Of a DNA stretch of 64,000 nucleotides, positions 27,029 through 36,100 are shown one piece after another (within the stretch, counting starts at the first letter, position 1; each line of letters opens with the position of its first letter). The stretch comes from CBDFGK01 sp965247075 (GTDB lineage Bacteria; Pseudomonadota; Gammaproteobacteria; Pseudomonadales; Halieaceae): NCBI GenBank assembly GCA_965247075.1, contig CBDFGK010000002.1, forward strand, positions 496,001-560,000. The letters run 5' to 3'. The position numbers and the translations under genes are program-made. Under the pieces are notes generated by a model. It did not search any database and was not told the origin of the DNA. It saw only the letters and a program-made list of their open reading frames with translations.

Positions 27029-27242
27029 CAGTATATCCCAATAGAGAAATGATACTGAACTCTGGGTCTTGATAGCCGCTATCGGTGTGCTCGCTATGCT
27101 GCCTGATGGTTCTGTTCAGTAACAGTCGTAAAGAGTTGTTGTTTGGCGTCCTTGAGCTGTTTAGCTGCTTCATTATCACTGATTGAAAAGGCAATTGCAT
27201 CCGGTTGATTCATAGTGATGCCCGGCTTCAGGTATTGGCTGG
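27029..27242. mobile_element. Remnant of the 37.2-38.65 kb insertion sequence
   Basis: This stretch is clearly related to the end of the element at 37.2-38.65 kb: both begin CCAGTATAT, then AAATGATACTGAACTCTGGG, then the end of the transposase gene (reading leftward, with TTCTGTTCAG, TAAAGAGTTGTTGTTT and CCGCTTCATTATCA-like blocks). Only about 210 bases of the left end survive and the coding part is diverged. It has the same orientation as the longer copy 10 kb away. Confidence 0.75.
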
Positions 27243-28233
27243 GTGTCCGGGCTCAGACACAAATGAGACTTTATTAGTTAAGAAAATCGGGTAGTCTGAG
27301 GTGAAATCTCTTCACTTAAATCACAGGAGACTACCCGATGCAGATCAAAAGCCTGCGTATCAAATCATACCGCAGTTGGGCGATTGCCGACACCGCCAGT
27401 GAAGCAGCCATCGCCCGAATAAAGAAACTGGAACTCCATGCCGAACTCAAATCAGCAGGCTGCACGACGTATGCCTGAAAACCATCGGCTGGTCGAAGGC
27501 GACCTACTACCGTTGGCTAGAGCGTTATCGGCGGTGCGACTGGCGTGGCTTGGAAAGCCAAAGTCGTCGTCCGAAGCGTGTGCGCGGTCGACAATGGACA
27601 GCGCAGCAGGAGCAACAAGTGTTGCACTTGCGCAGGCGTTATCCCTTGTGGGGCAAACGCAAGCTCTGGAAGGTGTTGTGCAGGGATCAGGGACTGCTTC
27701 TGAGCATCAGCACGGTTGGGCGCATCCTGGCGCGGCTGGTGCGCTTGAAGCGGGTCAAGCCCAAACGCCGCCGCCAGTTCAAGCACCACGCCAGGCAGCC
27801 AGGCGAGCTGATGCAGATTGACCCTATGAGCGTAGGACTGCCGGCGGGCTTTGGCATCAAGGAGTTCAAGGCAGCCTGTCCGGCTGCCGGGTTTGTTGCC
27901 TTAAAAGCCTATAGCCGCGCGACCAACAGGAACGCCAAAGACTTCCTCACTACCTTATCGAACAAGCGCCGTTCAAAATCCGCTCGATACAGGTCGATGG
28001 CGGCAGTGAGTTTCGGGATGAGTTTGAGCAAGCCAATGCAGCCGTTATGATTTCTGCCCGCTGTATGACGGGCGGTTGACGGCAGCCGCGATCAATCAGG
28101 AACTGGTTCATTGCCAATGCACCTATAATCATTACCGGCCACACGATAGTTTGGATTGATGACGCCGATGGCGTACTATCAGCAACCTGCCCTGGCCGCC
28201 TGATTTTGTCTCATAGGTGGTGAACCCGGACAC
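27243..28233 (+). mobile_element. Degenerate insertion sequence with 9-bp terminal repeats
   Basis: The element is bounded by GTGTCCGGG at 27243-27251 and its reverse complement CCCGGACAC at 28225-28233; further inside both ends share ATGAGAC. The interior encodes a ruined transposase. No target duplication is evident. It sits directly against the remnant of the other element, which it may have interrupted. Confidence 0.7.
27338..28172 (+). pseudogene. Integrase-core (DDE) transposase, multiply frameshifted
   Basis: The gene starts MQIKSLRIKSYRSWAIADTA and is read in at least three frames. A frameshift occurs near 27460, after which a helix-turn-helix region appears (WSKATYYRWLERYRRCDWRGL), then the first catalytic Asp in LMQIDPMSVG and KAYSRATNRNAKDFL. 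A further shift gives IRSIQVDGGSEFRDEF with the second Asp, and a deletion removes most of the region before the C-terminus (YNHYRPHDSL). The parts are ordered as in IS481-like integrase-core transposases. It cannot make a functional enzyme. Confidence 0.75.
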
Positions 28234-28262
28234 TTTGAGAAGACAAAGTAACCGAGAATAAG

Positions 28263-28283
28263 GAGTCACGCTACGCGTGACTC
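28263..28283. terminator. Perfect 9-bp hairpin at the end of the AAA ATPase gene
   Basis: GAGTCACGC at 28263-28271 and GCGTGACTC at 28275-28283 are separated by TAC. The right arm includes bases of the ATPase stop codon. There is no long T run on either side, so it may be a weak terminator or an mRNA-stabilising hairpin. Confidence 0.45.
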
Positions 28284-29454
28284 ATTCTGCTGCCGGCGAT
28301 ACTTTTTGCACATGCTCGCGTTGCCGGTCCAGGACATATTTCATCAAACTCGGAATGCCGGCCTCAAATAATATTGAATCCGGTGGATTCCAAATAAATT
28401 CATGGCGAATAAGCGTTCGTAGATGCTCATTAACTGACTGTGTAGCCAGTGAATCAGCAGGTGAATTATCTGCAATAACATCTATGAGCGTATCCATTGT
28501 GGTTGTTTCCGTGTCTTGGAATAGTGTTGCAATAGCAACAGCCGCCGGTAGCAATCCAAGATCGCTTAATGTTGCTCTGCGTTGTTCATAAAAGTTTGCT
28601 CGGCGGTTCTCAATCTTTGTTTCTACTTCGGCAATGTCTTGAGCAGTCAGTTTTTGCAGGTCTTTTTCCTTTGCCAGATCCCAAAGGGCCTCGCCCCAAA
28701 GTTGAATAAAGTAAGGATAGTGCTGGCTGTCTTCAACCACCTGTGCAAGGGTGCTGTCGTCTATATTTATGCCGTGTTCATTTAGCGGCTTTACAATGGC
28801 ATCCGCAGTGGCCTGCGCCTCTAATCGTGCAATGCCCATTTTCGTGGAACGTTCAACAAAACTAGCCCCCACTGTCTTCAAGAAATGTGATAAGCCAGGA
28901 GTGCCGGCGAGAACCAGCAAAAAGGGTGCATTTTGCCGCGCTTGTTGGCTTATATTCAGCAGGGCCTGGCAGAAAGCAGGCTCCATCGTGTGTGCTTCGT
29001 CCATCAACAGCACCAATGGACGCTCTTTACATTCCTCAATTAAGACACTTACTAAATCGTCCTCGTCGGGAGCTTTTGAATTCCACACGATTTTGTTTCC
29101 AAGCGCCCCAAGTTCTATTTGCTCGGGCCAGATTTTCTCTTTCCAGTCGTCAGAAATCAATTTGTTCCAGAGAGACTTTAAGGATGGAAAAATTGTCGGG
29201 GTTGTTTGGATTGCCCGTAAAGGGAGATTGTCTTTTTCGGTTTTTTCGGCTTCATTTGCGAGCCAATTCAGCAGCACTGTTTTGCCCATCCCCCGGGGCC
29301 CATACATAACCATGTTGGCGGCAGGCGAATCCCCATCAGCCATGTCTGCCAATATCTGTCTGAGCCGACCCTGCTCATTTTCCCGACCGGCCAGATAGGG
29401 CGGGCGTTGCCCATCACCTGGCTTGAACGGATTTCGTGTTTTTGTGGGTGTCAT
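28282..29454 (-). CDS. AAA/STAND-type ATPase of unknown role
   Basis: This is a 390-residue ATPase with Walker A GPRGMGKT near residue 51, Walker B PLVLLMDEAH near 144 and a sensor-like LLVLAGTPGLSHF near 175, followed by a winged-helix-like C-terminal region. The pattern is that of archaeal-type ATPases and Orc1/Cdc6-like STAND proteins. The start is the ATG at 29454, which has GAGGA 7 bases upstream; an earlier in-frame ATG at 29475 has no such site. It lies in the island between insertion-sequence relics and is divergent from the autotransporter. No function can be assigned from the sequence. Confidence 0.75.
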   Translation of the reverse strand: MTPTKTRNPFKPGDGQRPPYLAGRENEQGRLRQILADMADGDSPAANMVMYGPRGMGKTVLLNWLANEAEKTEKDNLPLRAIQTTPTIFPSLKSLWNKLISDDWKEKIWPEQIELGALGNKIVWNSKAPDEDDLVSVLIEECKERPLVLLMDEAHTMEPAFCQALLNISQQARQNAPFLLVLAGTPGLSHFLKTVGASFVERSTKMGIARLEAQATADAIVKPLNEHGINIDDSTLAQVVEDSQHYPYFIQLWGEALWDLAKEKDLQKLTAQDIAEVETKIENRRANFYEQRRATLSDLGLLPAAVAIATLFQDTETTTMDTLIDVIADNSPADSLATQSVNEHLRTLIRHEFIWNPPDSILFEAGIPSLMKYVLDRQREHVQKVSPAAE

Positions 29455-29730
29455 GATGGCTTCCTCATTCGCCATCCAATGCTCAATCGAGCAACTGGTT
29501 CTTCCGCATAGTATACTCTTTATTATGGAATTTCGGCGATTTTTTGCGCGTTGCGGGGCTCCTCGGCGGCGTAGCCGGGGTCCTTTTATCGCGGCAAGGC
29601 CGCGCCTAATTCACCGCTGGCGGGTTTGATTTTCAGGGGTATTTTTAGTGTATAATACCCCGAACGGGCCACCCTCCCCCAAATGTGGGTCACCCAAAAT
29701 CAACTTCATTCACACGGTATCCAAGACATC
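29455..29730. other. Divergent control region of ATPase and adhesin genes
   Basis: The region contains two GC-rich hairpins (around 29568-29583, and CGCGGC-AAG-GCCGCG near 29600) and a promoter facing right. No credible coding frame is seen. The hairpins resemble dispersed REP-like repeats. Confidence 0.5.
29626..29656 (+). promoter_or_regulatory. Putative promoter of the autotransporter gene with overlapping palindrome
   Basis: A consensus -10 box TATAAT lies at 29651-29656, with TTGATT 19 bases upstream (29626-29631), slightly wide spacing. A 7-bp inverted repeat, GGGGTAT and ATACCCC (about 29637-29661), brackets the -10 box and could be an operator. Confidence 0.45.
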
Positions 29731-30164
29731 ATGAACAAACGCATCACCCATTTCGTTTTTGCCTCCGCGTTGCCGGTGGCAATAGGTGTCACCCCCCCCC
29801 CCCCCCCCCCACTTTTCTTTCGCGAAGTTGCCGGCTCATCCTCCTGGTGCTGGCGATTAGCACCGCCGTCCCGTTCACTTTTGGAATAAACACGGCACAT
29901 GCGCAGGCAGAGCCATCTGTTACAGCTGTAAGACAAGCCGATAATTCCATTTTGATAAGTTGGGAGAATATACGCACCCAGGCCCAGGGCCAGACATTAA
30001 TATACACTATTTGGATAAGTGTAGGAGGCAGGAGGGATGCTGCAGTTAGTACTTCCGTAACTCGTGTTGGCGAAGCTTTAAGTCATGTTATTTCACCTGA
30101 TCATGCTTCCTTTGACCGAATAAACAATGCTGATGGAATTGGTGTAAGTGGTAGTGGGGGGGGG
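29731..30164 (+). CDS. Autotransporter adhesin, N-terminal segment (out of frame here)
   Basis: The ATG at 29731 reads MNKRITHFVFASALPVAIGV and runs into a run of 19 Cs, after which this frame stops at 29889. The frame that continues a sensible protein is another one: a secretion signal (LILLVLAISTAVPFTFG, cut near HAQA-EP) followed by a fibronectin-like strand pattern to about 30164. A C run of 17 or 20 would join ATG and signal. At 30156-30164 a run of 9 Gs again separates this frame from the next segment. The gene therefore reads as OFF in this sequence. Confidence 0.65.
29792..29810 (+). repeat. Homopolymeric C19 tract in the adhesin signal region
   Basis: Nineteen consecutive Cs lie within the first about 25 codons of the adhesin gene. 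Such tracts change length by slipped-strand mispairing, and each unit change alters the reading frame. At 19 the ATG-linked frame is closed; by my frame count 17 or 20 would open it to the signal-peptide frame. Confidence 0.9.
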
Positions 30165-32460
30165 TATAACGTATACACCAGTACCTCCTCAATTTGGACT
30201 CCCCATCATCGCCCTGGCGGGTCCGGACACGGGTGCCAGTGATAGGGACCGCATCACCGGACAAAGAGGGATACTTATTACTCTGGCGGATAGTTTTGAT
30301 GCCAGCAGGGGGGACACCTGGGGAATATCCATCGATGGCGGCGCAGATGGTTACGCTCGCACTGCAGTGGACAACGCCGCCGCCGCCCCCAATCTTCGTT
30401 TCGGATTGGGCGACGGCGAATATGCCAAAGATCAGGTGCGAGTGCGCCAGACCGTGAATGGCATCACTTCCGGTTTTGCCGGTCTTGCCGCGTTTACCTT
30501 TGATTCCACGCGGCCAACCATCAACCTGAATGGTGGAGACATCACCCTGGCTGCGGGCCAAATCTACACAGAGCAAGCCACCGTATCGGATAATCTGGAT
30601 ACCAGCGTCAGGCTCAGGGTGGGTGGCGATACACTGGACACCAGCACCGCCGGCACCTACGACCTTACCTACGATGCGCAGGATGCCGCCGGTAATGATG
30701 CCGTGCAGTTGACCCGCACCGTGACCGTGACCGAGCCGGTGACCTTGTCGGCTTTGACTGTTTCGCCTGGCACCTTGTCGCCCGACTTTGATCCGGCCAT
30801 CACGGCCTACAACGTCATCGTGGGCACTGGTGTGAACTTTATCAGCTTTACGCCAACCTTCCGTGCCGGCACCGTGGTCATTGAGGTCAATCGGGTTAGT
30901 GGTGGTGTGATTAGTAGTGGATCGACATCGACACGCGTCTTTGCCGGTACCAGCGCTACCTACAACATCGCGGTTACCAATGGCGGTGTCTCAACAACCT
31001 ACTCCGTTACCGCGACCCGCAACACCGCGCCGGTGGCAGATGCCGGGGACGATGACACTGCGGCTACCAATGCGCCGGTAGCCCTGGACGGCTCTGGCAG
31101 CAGCGACCCCAATAGCCATGTCGGCGATACGCTGACTTACGCCTGGGAGCATACCTTGACCGATGGCACCGCGCCCGCCACGGCAATTACTTTGCCTGAT
31201 GCCACCGCGGAAAGCCCGACCTTCACGCCGACCGCGGCTGGGGCTTATACCTTCACCCTGACCGTCACCGATTCGGTCGGTGCCAGCCACACCGACACGG
31301 TCGTCATCACCGTAAGCGCGCCGGTCGACACCACCGCGCCGACGGTGACCCTCGGCAGCATTGCCGATGGTGTGATTGGCACGGCGCAGGATCACGTCAT
31401 TACCTTCGACGAGGCGGTAACCGGTTTGGCGGTGGGTGATTTCTCCGTTTCCAACAACATTGTGGCGTCCGGCGACCTCGTGGTGAATAGTGTGACCTCG
31501 GCCAGCGGGCCCGGCACCACCTACACCATCAGCATCACCCCGCAAGCGACAGCCTTCACCCTGACCCTTGCCGCGGGCAGCGTGTCCGACACCGCCGACA
31601 CCCCGAACATGGGTCCCGAGAACGCGGCGAGCGCGAGCGGCAGCGCCACCGCCGCTCTTGCCTTTACCGAAGTGCCCGCGCTGACTACCAACAACGCCGA
31701 CCCACAACGCGCCAAAGAAGGCGACACCCTGACCCTGGCTTTCGCGGTCAATCAGGCATTGGCAAGCGTCCCGGTGGTCGTTACCATCGCCGGGCAGCCC
31801 ATCACGCCGACTGGCACAGCGGGCAATGTGTATACCGCAACCTACACGGTGCTCGCGGCAGAGGTTACTGATGAAGGCGCGGTGGTGAGTTATAGCACCG
31901 GCACACTGACAGCCGCTGGACCCGCCGGTAATACCGCACAGATAACTGACGATAGTGCGATTCGAATTGATTTGAGCGCGCCAACCATCGCCCTGACCGG
32001 TGGCGACGCGCCTGTCGTTCTGACTGTGGGCGAGGCATACAGAGAGCCGGGCGCCACCGCCACGGATAATGTGGATGTCAGTGTCCCCACGCCCACCCCG
32101 AGTGGCATGGTGAACCCCAACACCGCCGCCGACTACCCCATCACCTACACCGCCACCGACCGCGCCGGCAATGTCGCTACGAAGACCCGCACCGTGACCG
32201 TTAGCGAGCCGGTGGCCGCGACCGCGCCTGAACCACCGGTACTTTCTGCAGGAACAATCACTGATACCAGTGTAGTGCTTGAATGGACTGCAGTGGATAA
32301 TGCGGACAGTTATACCCTGACCAGAGTTGTTGATGGCGGTGCTAATGTAGTAGTGGCAACAGCAACCAATGAACTGACTGCCACTGATACTGGCCTGACT
32401 GCTGAGACAGCATACAAGTATGTCGTTACCGTAACAGTTGGGGGGCAGAACAAGTGCTAA
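30148..32460 (+). CDS. Autotransporter adhesin, Ig-like/PKD/FN3 segment
   Basis: About 770 residues of extracellular repeat domains: a DUF5011/HYR-like Ig domain (ending VTVTEPVTL), a cadherin-like beta-sandwich (LSALTVSPGTLSPDFDPAITAY), a PKD domain (DGSGSSDPNSHVGDTLTYAWE) with TFTLTVTDSVGASHTD, Ig-like domains beginning TAPTVTLGSIADGVIG, and a fibronectin type III domain at the end (SAGTITDTSVVLEWTAVDNAD). The frame ends prematurely at 32460, just after a G6 run at 32440-32445, where an FN3 domain is cut mid-strand. It is therefore an internal part of the larger gene, not a separate one. Confidence 0.7.
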   Translation: MVVGGGITYTPVPPQFGLPIIALAGPDTGASDRDRITGQRGILITLADSFDASRGDTWGISIDGGADGYARTAVDNAAAAPNLRFGLGDGEYAKDQVRVRQTVNGITSGFAGLAAFTFDSTRPTINLNGGDITLAAGQIYTEQATVSDNLDTSVRLRVGGDTLDTSTAGTYDLTYDAQDAAGNDAVQLTRTVTVTEPVTLSALTVSPGTLSPDFDPAITAYNVIVGTGVNFISFTPTFRAGTVVIEVNRVSGGVISSGSTSTRVFAGTSATYNIAVTNGGVSTTYSVTATRNTAPVADAGDDDTAATNAPVALDGSGSSDPNSHVGDTLTYAWEHTLTDGTAPATAITLPDATAESPTFTPTAAGAYTFTLTVTDSVGASHTDTVVITVSAPVDTTAPTVTLGSIADGVIGTAQDHVITFDEAVTGLAVGDFSVSNNIVASGDLVVNSVTSASGPGTTYTISITPQATAFTLTLAAGSVSDTADTPNMGPENAASASGSATAALAFTEVPALTTNNADPQRAKEGDTLTLAFAVNQALASVPVVVTIAGQPITPTGTAGNVYTATYTVLAAEVTDEGAVVSYSTGTLTAAGPAGNTAQITDDSAIRIDLSAPTIALTGGDAPVVLTVGEAYREPGATATDNVDVSVPTPTPSGMVNPNTAADYPITYTATDRAGNVATKTRTVTVSEPVAATAPEPPVLSAGTITDTSVVLEWTAVDNADSYTLTRVVDGGANVVVATATNELTATDTGLTAETAYKYVVTVTVGGQNKC
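30156..30164 (+). repeat. Homopolymeric G9 tract inside the adhesin gene
   Basis: Nine consecutive Gs mark the point where the reading frame of the N-terminal segment must change to that of the large second segment. By frame count a run of 8 (or 11) would join them. This is a second possible ON/OFF switch in the same gene. Confidence 0.8.
31371..31573 (+). repeat. 203-bp in-gene repeat, copy 1
   Basis: This stretch is nearly identical, without gaps, to 33621-33823, exactly 2250 bases away. Only about ten scattered substitutions separate them. It encodes an Ig-like unit containing EAVTGLAVGDFSVSNNIVAS. Recombination between the copies would delete 750 codons in frame. Confidence 0.8.
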
Positions 32461-33028
32461 TTCTAACGAGGTTGATGCAACCACTCTTGCTACACCTGCA
32501 CCTGACATTGCGACACTTGTTATCAAGGCAACTACTCATAACAGCATAACGCTCTCATGGGGTGCAGTGGATAATGCTGATAGTTACACCGTGACCAGAG
32601 TTGTTGCAGGCGGTGCTGATGTTGAAGTGTTTTCAGGCAATGCATTGACTGCCACTGATGAGAACCTGGATGCTGACACAGAGTACAAGTATACCATTGC
32701 AGCAATAAACTCTGCTGGGACAAGTACTTCTACAGAGTTTTCTGCAAGGACTGATGCAGCACCTGGCACTACACCTGCACCCACTGTAACAGTTGAAAGA
32801 CTACCTGATAATTCCATCGAAGTATCTTGGGATAATATACCTGGTGTCGATTTTACTATTTATGCAATTACAACAGGTGTGGCTGATGTGGAAATTATTG
32901 ATCTTGCCGCTAGTCCACATACTATTGCCACTACTGATCCACTTTTTGACACAGTAAATGATGCTGATGGAATTGGTATACGTGGTTTTTCTGAGGGTAA
33001 CCGGTTGGTGACCATTCAGCGCAGATAA
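32438..33028 (+). CDS. Autotransporter adhesin, FN3 segment
   Basis: About 196 residues continuing the fibronectin type III repeats (ATTHNSITLSWGAVDNADSYTVTRV, then DADTEYKYTIAAINSAGTSTS). It ends with the FDTVNDADGIGI unit, which is repeated from the N-terminal segment (FDRINNADGIGV). The frame closes at 33028, while the next segment opens in a different frame from about 33001, so a fourth frame change lies near 32985-33001, here without a long homopolymer. AT content is higher than in the neighbouring segments. Confidence 0.65.
   Translation: MGGRTSANSNEVDATTLATPAPDIATLVIKATTHNSITLSWGAVDNADSYTVTRVVAGGADVEVFSGNALTATDENLDADTEYKYTIAAINSAGTSTSTEFSARTDAAPGTTPAPTVTVERLPDNSIEVSWDNIPGVDFTIYAITTGVADVEIIDLAASPHTIATTDPLFDTVNDADGIGIRGFSEGNRLVTIQRR
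32440..32445 (+). repeat. G6 tract at a third frame break
   Basis: Six Gs lie where the frame must move from the second to the third adhesin segment; a run of five would join them by frame count. The tract is short for efficient slippage, so the break could also be a fixed mutation or a sequencing error. Confidence 0.5.
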
Positions 33029-33102
33029 CGTCTGACGAAGTACCTGATGAAGCACCTAACCCACCTACACTTGTCGCAGGAACAATTACTGATACAAGTG
33101 TT

Positions 33103-36100
33103 GTGATTACATGGGAAGCACAAACTGGTGCTGCTGACTATTTGTTGTACCAAGATGGAACACCATTAGTACCAGCAGTTACTGGTACAACGCATACAGT
33201 TACTGGCTTAACTGCTGGAACAACGTATTCTTTTACTGCTGAATCACGTACAAGTGATTCCGTGACCGGTTCACGATCATCAGCGTTATCTGTAACTACA
33301 ATTCCTGCTACTCCGGCACTTAGACTGGGAGCAGTTACTGATACAAGTATAACGCTCTCATGGGATGCAGTGACCAATGCCGCCAGTTATACGCTGCGCA
33401 GAATTGTTGCAGGCGGTGCTGATGAAGAAGCAATGATACCAAGCCGTCTATTGACTTTCACTGATACTAACGTGGCTCCTGACACAGAGTACAAGTATGT
33501 CATTACCGCAACAAATTCTGCTGGCACAAGTGCTCCTTCTGCCGAGTTTAGTGCAAGGACTGATGCAGCACCTGACATCACCCCGCCGACGGTGATAACC
33601 TTTGACGACCCCGCCGCAGGTGTGATTGGCACGGCGCAGGATCACGACATCACCTTCTCCGAGGCGGTAACCGGTTTGGCGGTGGGTGATTTCTCCGTTT
33701 CCAACAACATTGTGGCGTCCGGCGACCTCGTGGTGAATAGTGTGACCCCGGCCAGCGGCCCCGGCACCACCTACACCATCAGCATCACCCCGCGAGCGAC
33801 AGCCTTCACCCTGACCCTTGCCATAGACAGCGTGATGGACACCGCGACCACCCCGAATATGGGGCCCGCGACCGCGGCGAGCGCGATCGGCACTGCGGCA
33901 CCGGCACCGACACCGACCAACACCGCGCCGGTAGTCAGTGGTAATGCAGCACCGAATTATGCCGAGAACGCCAGCGGAGCGGAGACCTACGCCGCGACCG
34001 ATGCCGAGAGCAACGCCATCGCCTGGTCAGTCACTGGCACGGATGCGAGTTTCTTTGCGATTGATGCGGATGGCGAATTGACTTTCAGCACTTCGCCGGA
34101 CTTTGAAGACGCGCACGGCGCCACCTACTCGATCACCATTACCGCCACGGAAACCAATGGTGACCCAGGCGATCTGACAGGCGAATTGGCGGTAACGGTG
34201 ACGGTTACCAATGTGGATGAAGACGGTGCCATCAGCGCCATCACCGGCACCGCCCAGATTGGCGTGGCATTGACCGCCGGTACGGTAACCGACCCGGATG
34301 GCGCGGTTAATGTTGATAGTTACGAATGGCAAAGCGCGGCGTCCGGCGGCACCTACACCCCCATCAGCGGCGCGGGCACCACTTCAACCTACACGCCGGT
34401 GGCAACCGATGTCGGCAGGACCATTCGAGTCGTTGCCACTTACACCGATGGTCATGGTAGCGACAAAACCGCCACCAGCGCGGCGACCCGTGCTGTGCTT
34501 GCCGCGGTCGTGACCCCGCCCGCGGTCGCGACCCCGCCCAGGGACAACACCGCGCCGGTGCTTACCTACGACCGGTTTACACACACCGGCGGTGTAGCCG
34601 ATGGTGCCATCACCCGCCTCAATGCAGGCGACACCCTCACGGTATTCGTCAACTCAAACGAACCGCTGGCTGCCAGTTCGCTTACGGATGCCGCCATATT
34701 TATCCTTGACGACGCAAACCGCCCTGCGCAAGCTCTGCTGCGGGTCGGCGTCACCAACCAATATATGGCGACCTATACGATCGAAGATGCCGACCACGAT
34801 AAAGGTTTACAGTGTAGTGTTAGCGGTGTCATGGACGCTGCCGGCAACAGGGCAGCCGATTTCACTTCACCTTCCCTACCTGTGTCAATCGACACCGAAC
34901 CGCCGGTCATCACCCTAAGCAGCGCTTCACCCGCACTCGTTGCCCACGGCGGCGAGTACACCGATAGGAGCGTGAATGGAGTGAATACGGGTGCCGGCGA
35001 GACCCTGGCAACGGTCATTACCGGCCCTGCCGCTATGACAGTGAACGCAGTGGACACCACCGCCGCCGGCGACTACACCTACACCTACACCGCGACCGAC
35101 CGCGCCGGCAATGTCTCCACCCCGGTAACCCGCACCGTGACCGTGAGTGCGGCCAACACACCGCCGGTGGCACATGCCGGGGGCGATCAGGCGGTGGACA
35201 CCGGCGCGAGCGTAACCCTGAACGGCTCCGGTAGCAGCGACCCCGATGGCGATACGCTGAGGTATGCCTGGACGCAGGACAGCGGCACGGATGTCACCTT
35301 GAGCGACCCCACTGCCGCCCGCCCGACCTTCGACGCGCCGGATGCCGCTGGGGAATTGGTCTTCACCCTGACCGTCACCGATGATGCCGACCCCTCCGCC
35401 AGCCACACCGCCATGGTAACCGTCACCGTGACCAGGCCACGGGACACAGTGGCCCCGGTGATTACCCTGCTCGGAGACAGCCCCCTTGAGGTCAATCAGG
35501 GCGCCACCTACACCGACCCGGGTGCCACGGCAAGTGATGATCGGGATGGCGACCTCAGTGCCGGCATCATCGTTAGCGGCGACACGGTGGATACCGACAC
35601 GGTCGGGGAATACACCGTCACTTATGATGTATCCGATGCCGCTGGCAATGCTGCCGATACGGTCACCCGTATCGTCCGCGTCATCGCGGCACGCGACCTG
35701 ACTGCGCTTAATGAGGCGATTCTGCCCGAAGTGGCGCGCGACATAGCTGACCAGAATGTCAGTGCTATTGCCCGGCGCATTGAGCAGGCACGGCTGCCCT
35801 CAAGAACGGGTAGCAGTGCCAGCCTCGGCGGTGCTTCCAGCCTGGCGGAAATCGCCAAATCCCAGGGCAGCACCGTCGCCGATGACCGGTTTGACCTGAA
35901 GCGGCTCCTCAACAATTCCAATTTTGTCCTGCAACTACACGAAACCGGCGCAGGCGCAGCAGACGGCACCCAACTGACCCTGTGGGGTGCGGGCGACTAC
36001 CGCGACCTGAAAGGTGCTGATGAGGTGCGTTGGAGTGGCGACCTGTTCAGCCTGCAACTGGGTCTGGATGCACACCTGAATGAGCGCACCATCCTGGGTG

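Noticed and set aside
26913..27200. A 95-codon - strand frame across the NYN start and element relic
   Set aside because: It spans the junction of two unrelated sequences; only its first part resembles the transposase C-terminus.
28263..28283. The 9-bp palindrome as an insertion-sequence end
   Set aside because: It has no partner copy and overlaps the ATPase stop codon; a hairpin is a simpler reading.
29685..30242. Treating the 185-codon frame through the C tract as a complete gene
   Set aside because: Its first 40 residues are an out-of-frame reading of the true N-terminus and it ends out of frame just after the G9 run.
30991..32526. A 511-codon open frame on the - strand opposite the adhesin
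   Set aside because: It is a shadow of the repetitive Thr/Asp/Ala-rich coding sequence, rich in Gly, Val and Arg without domain features.
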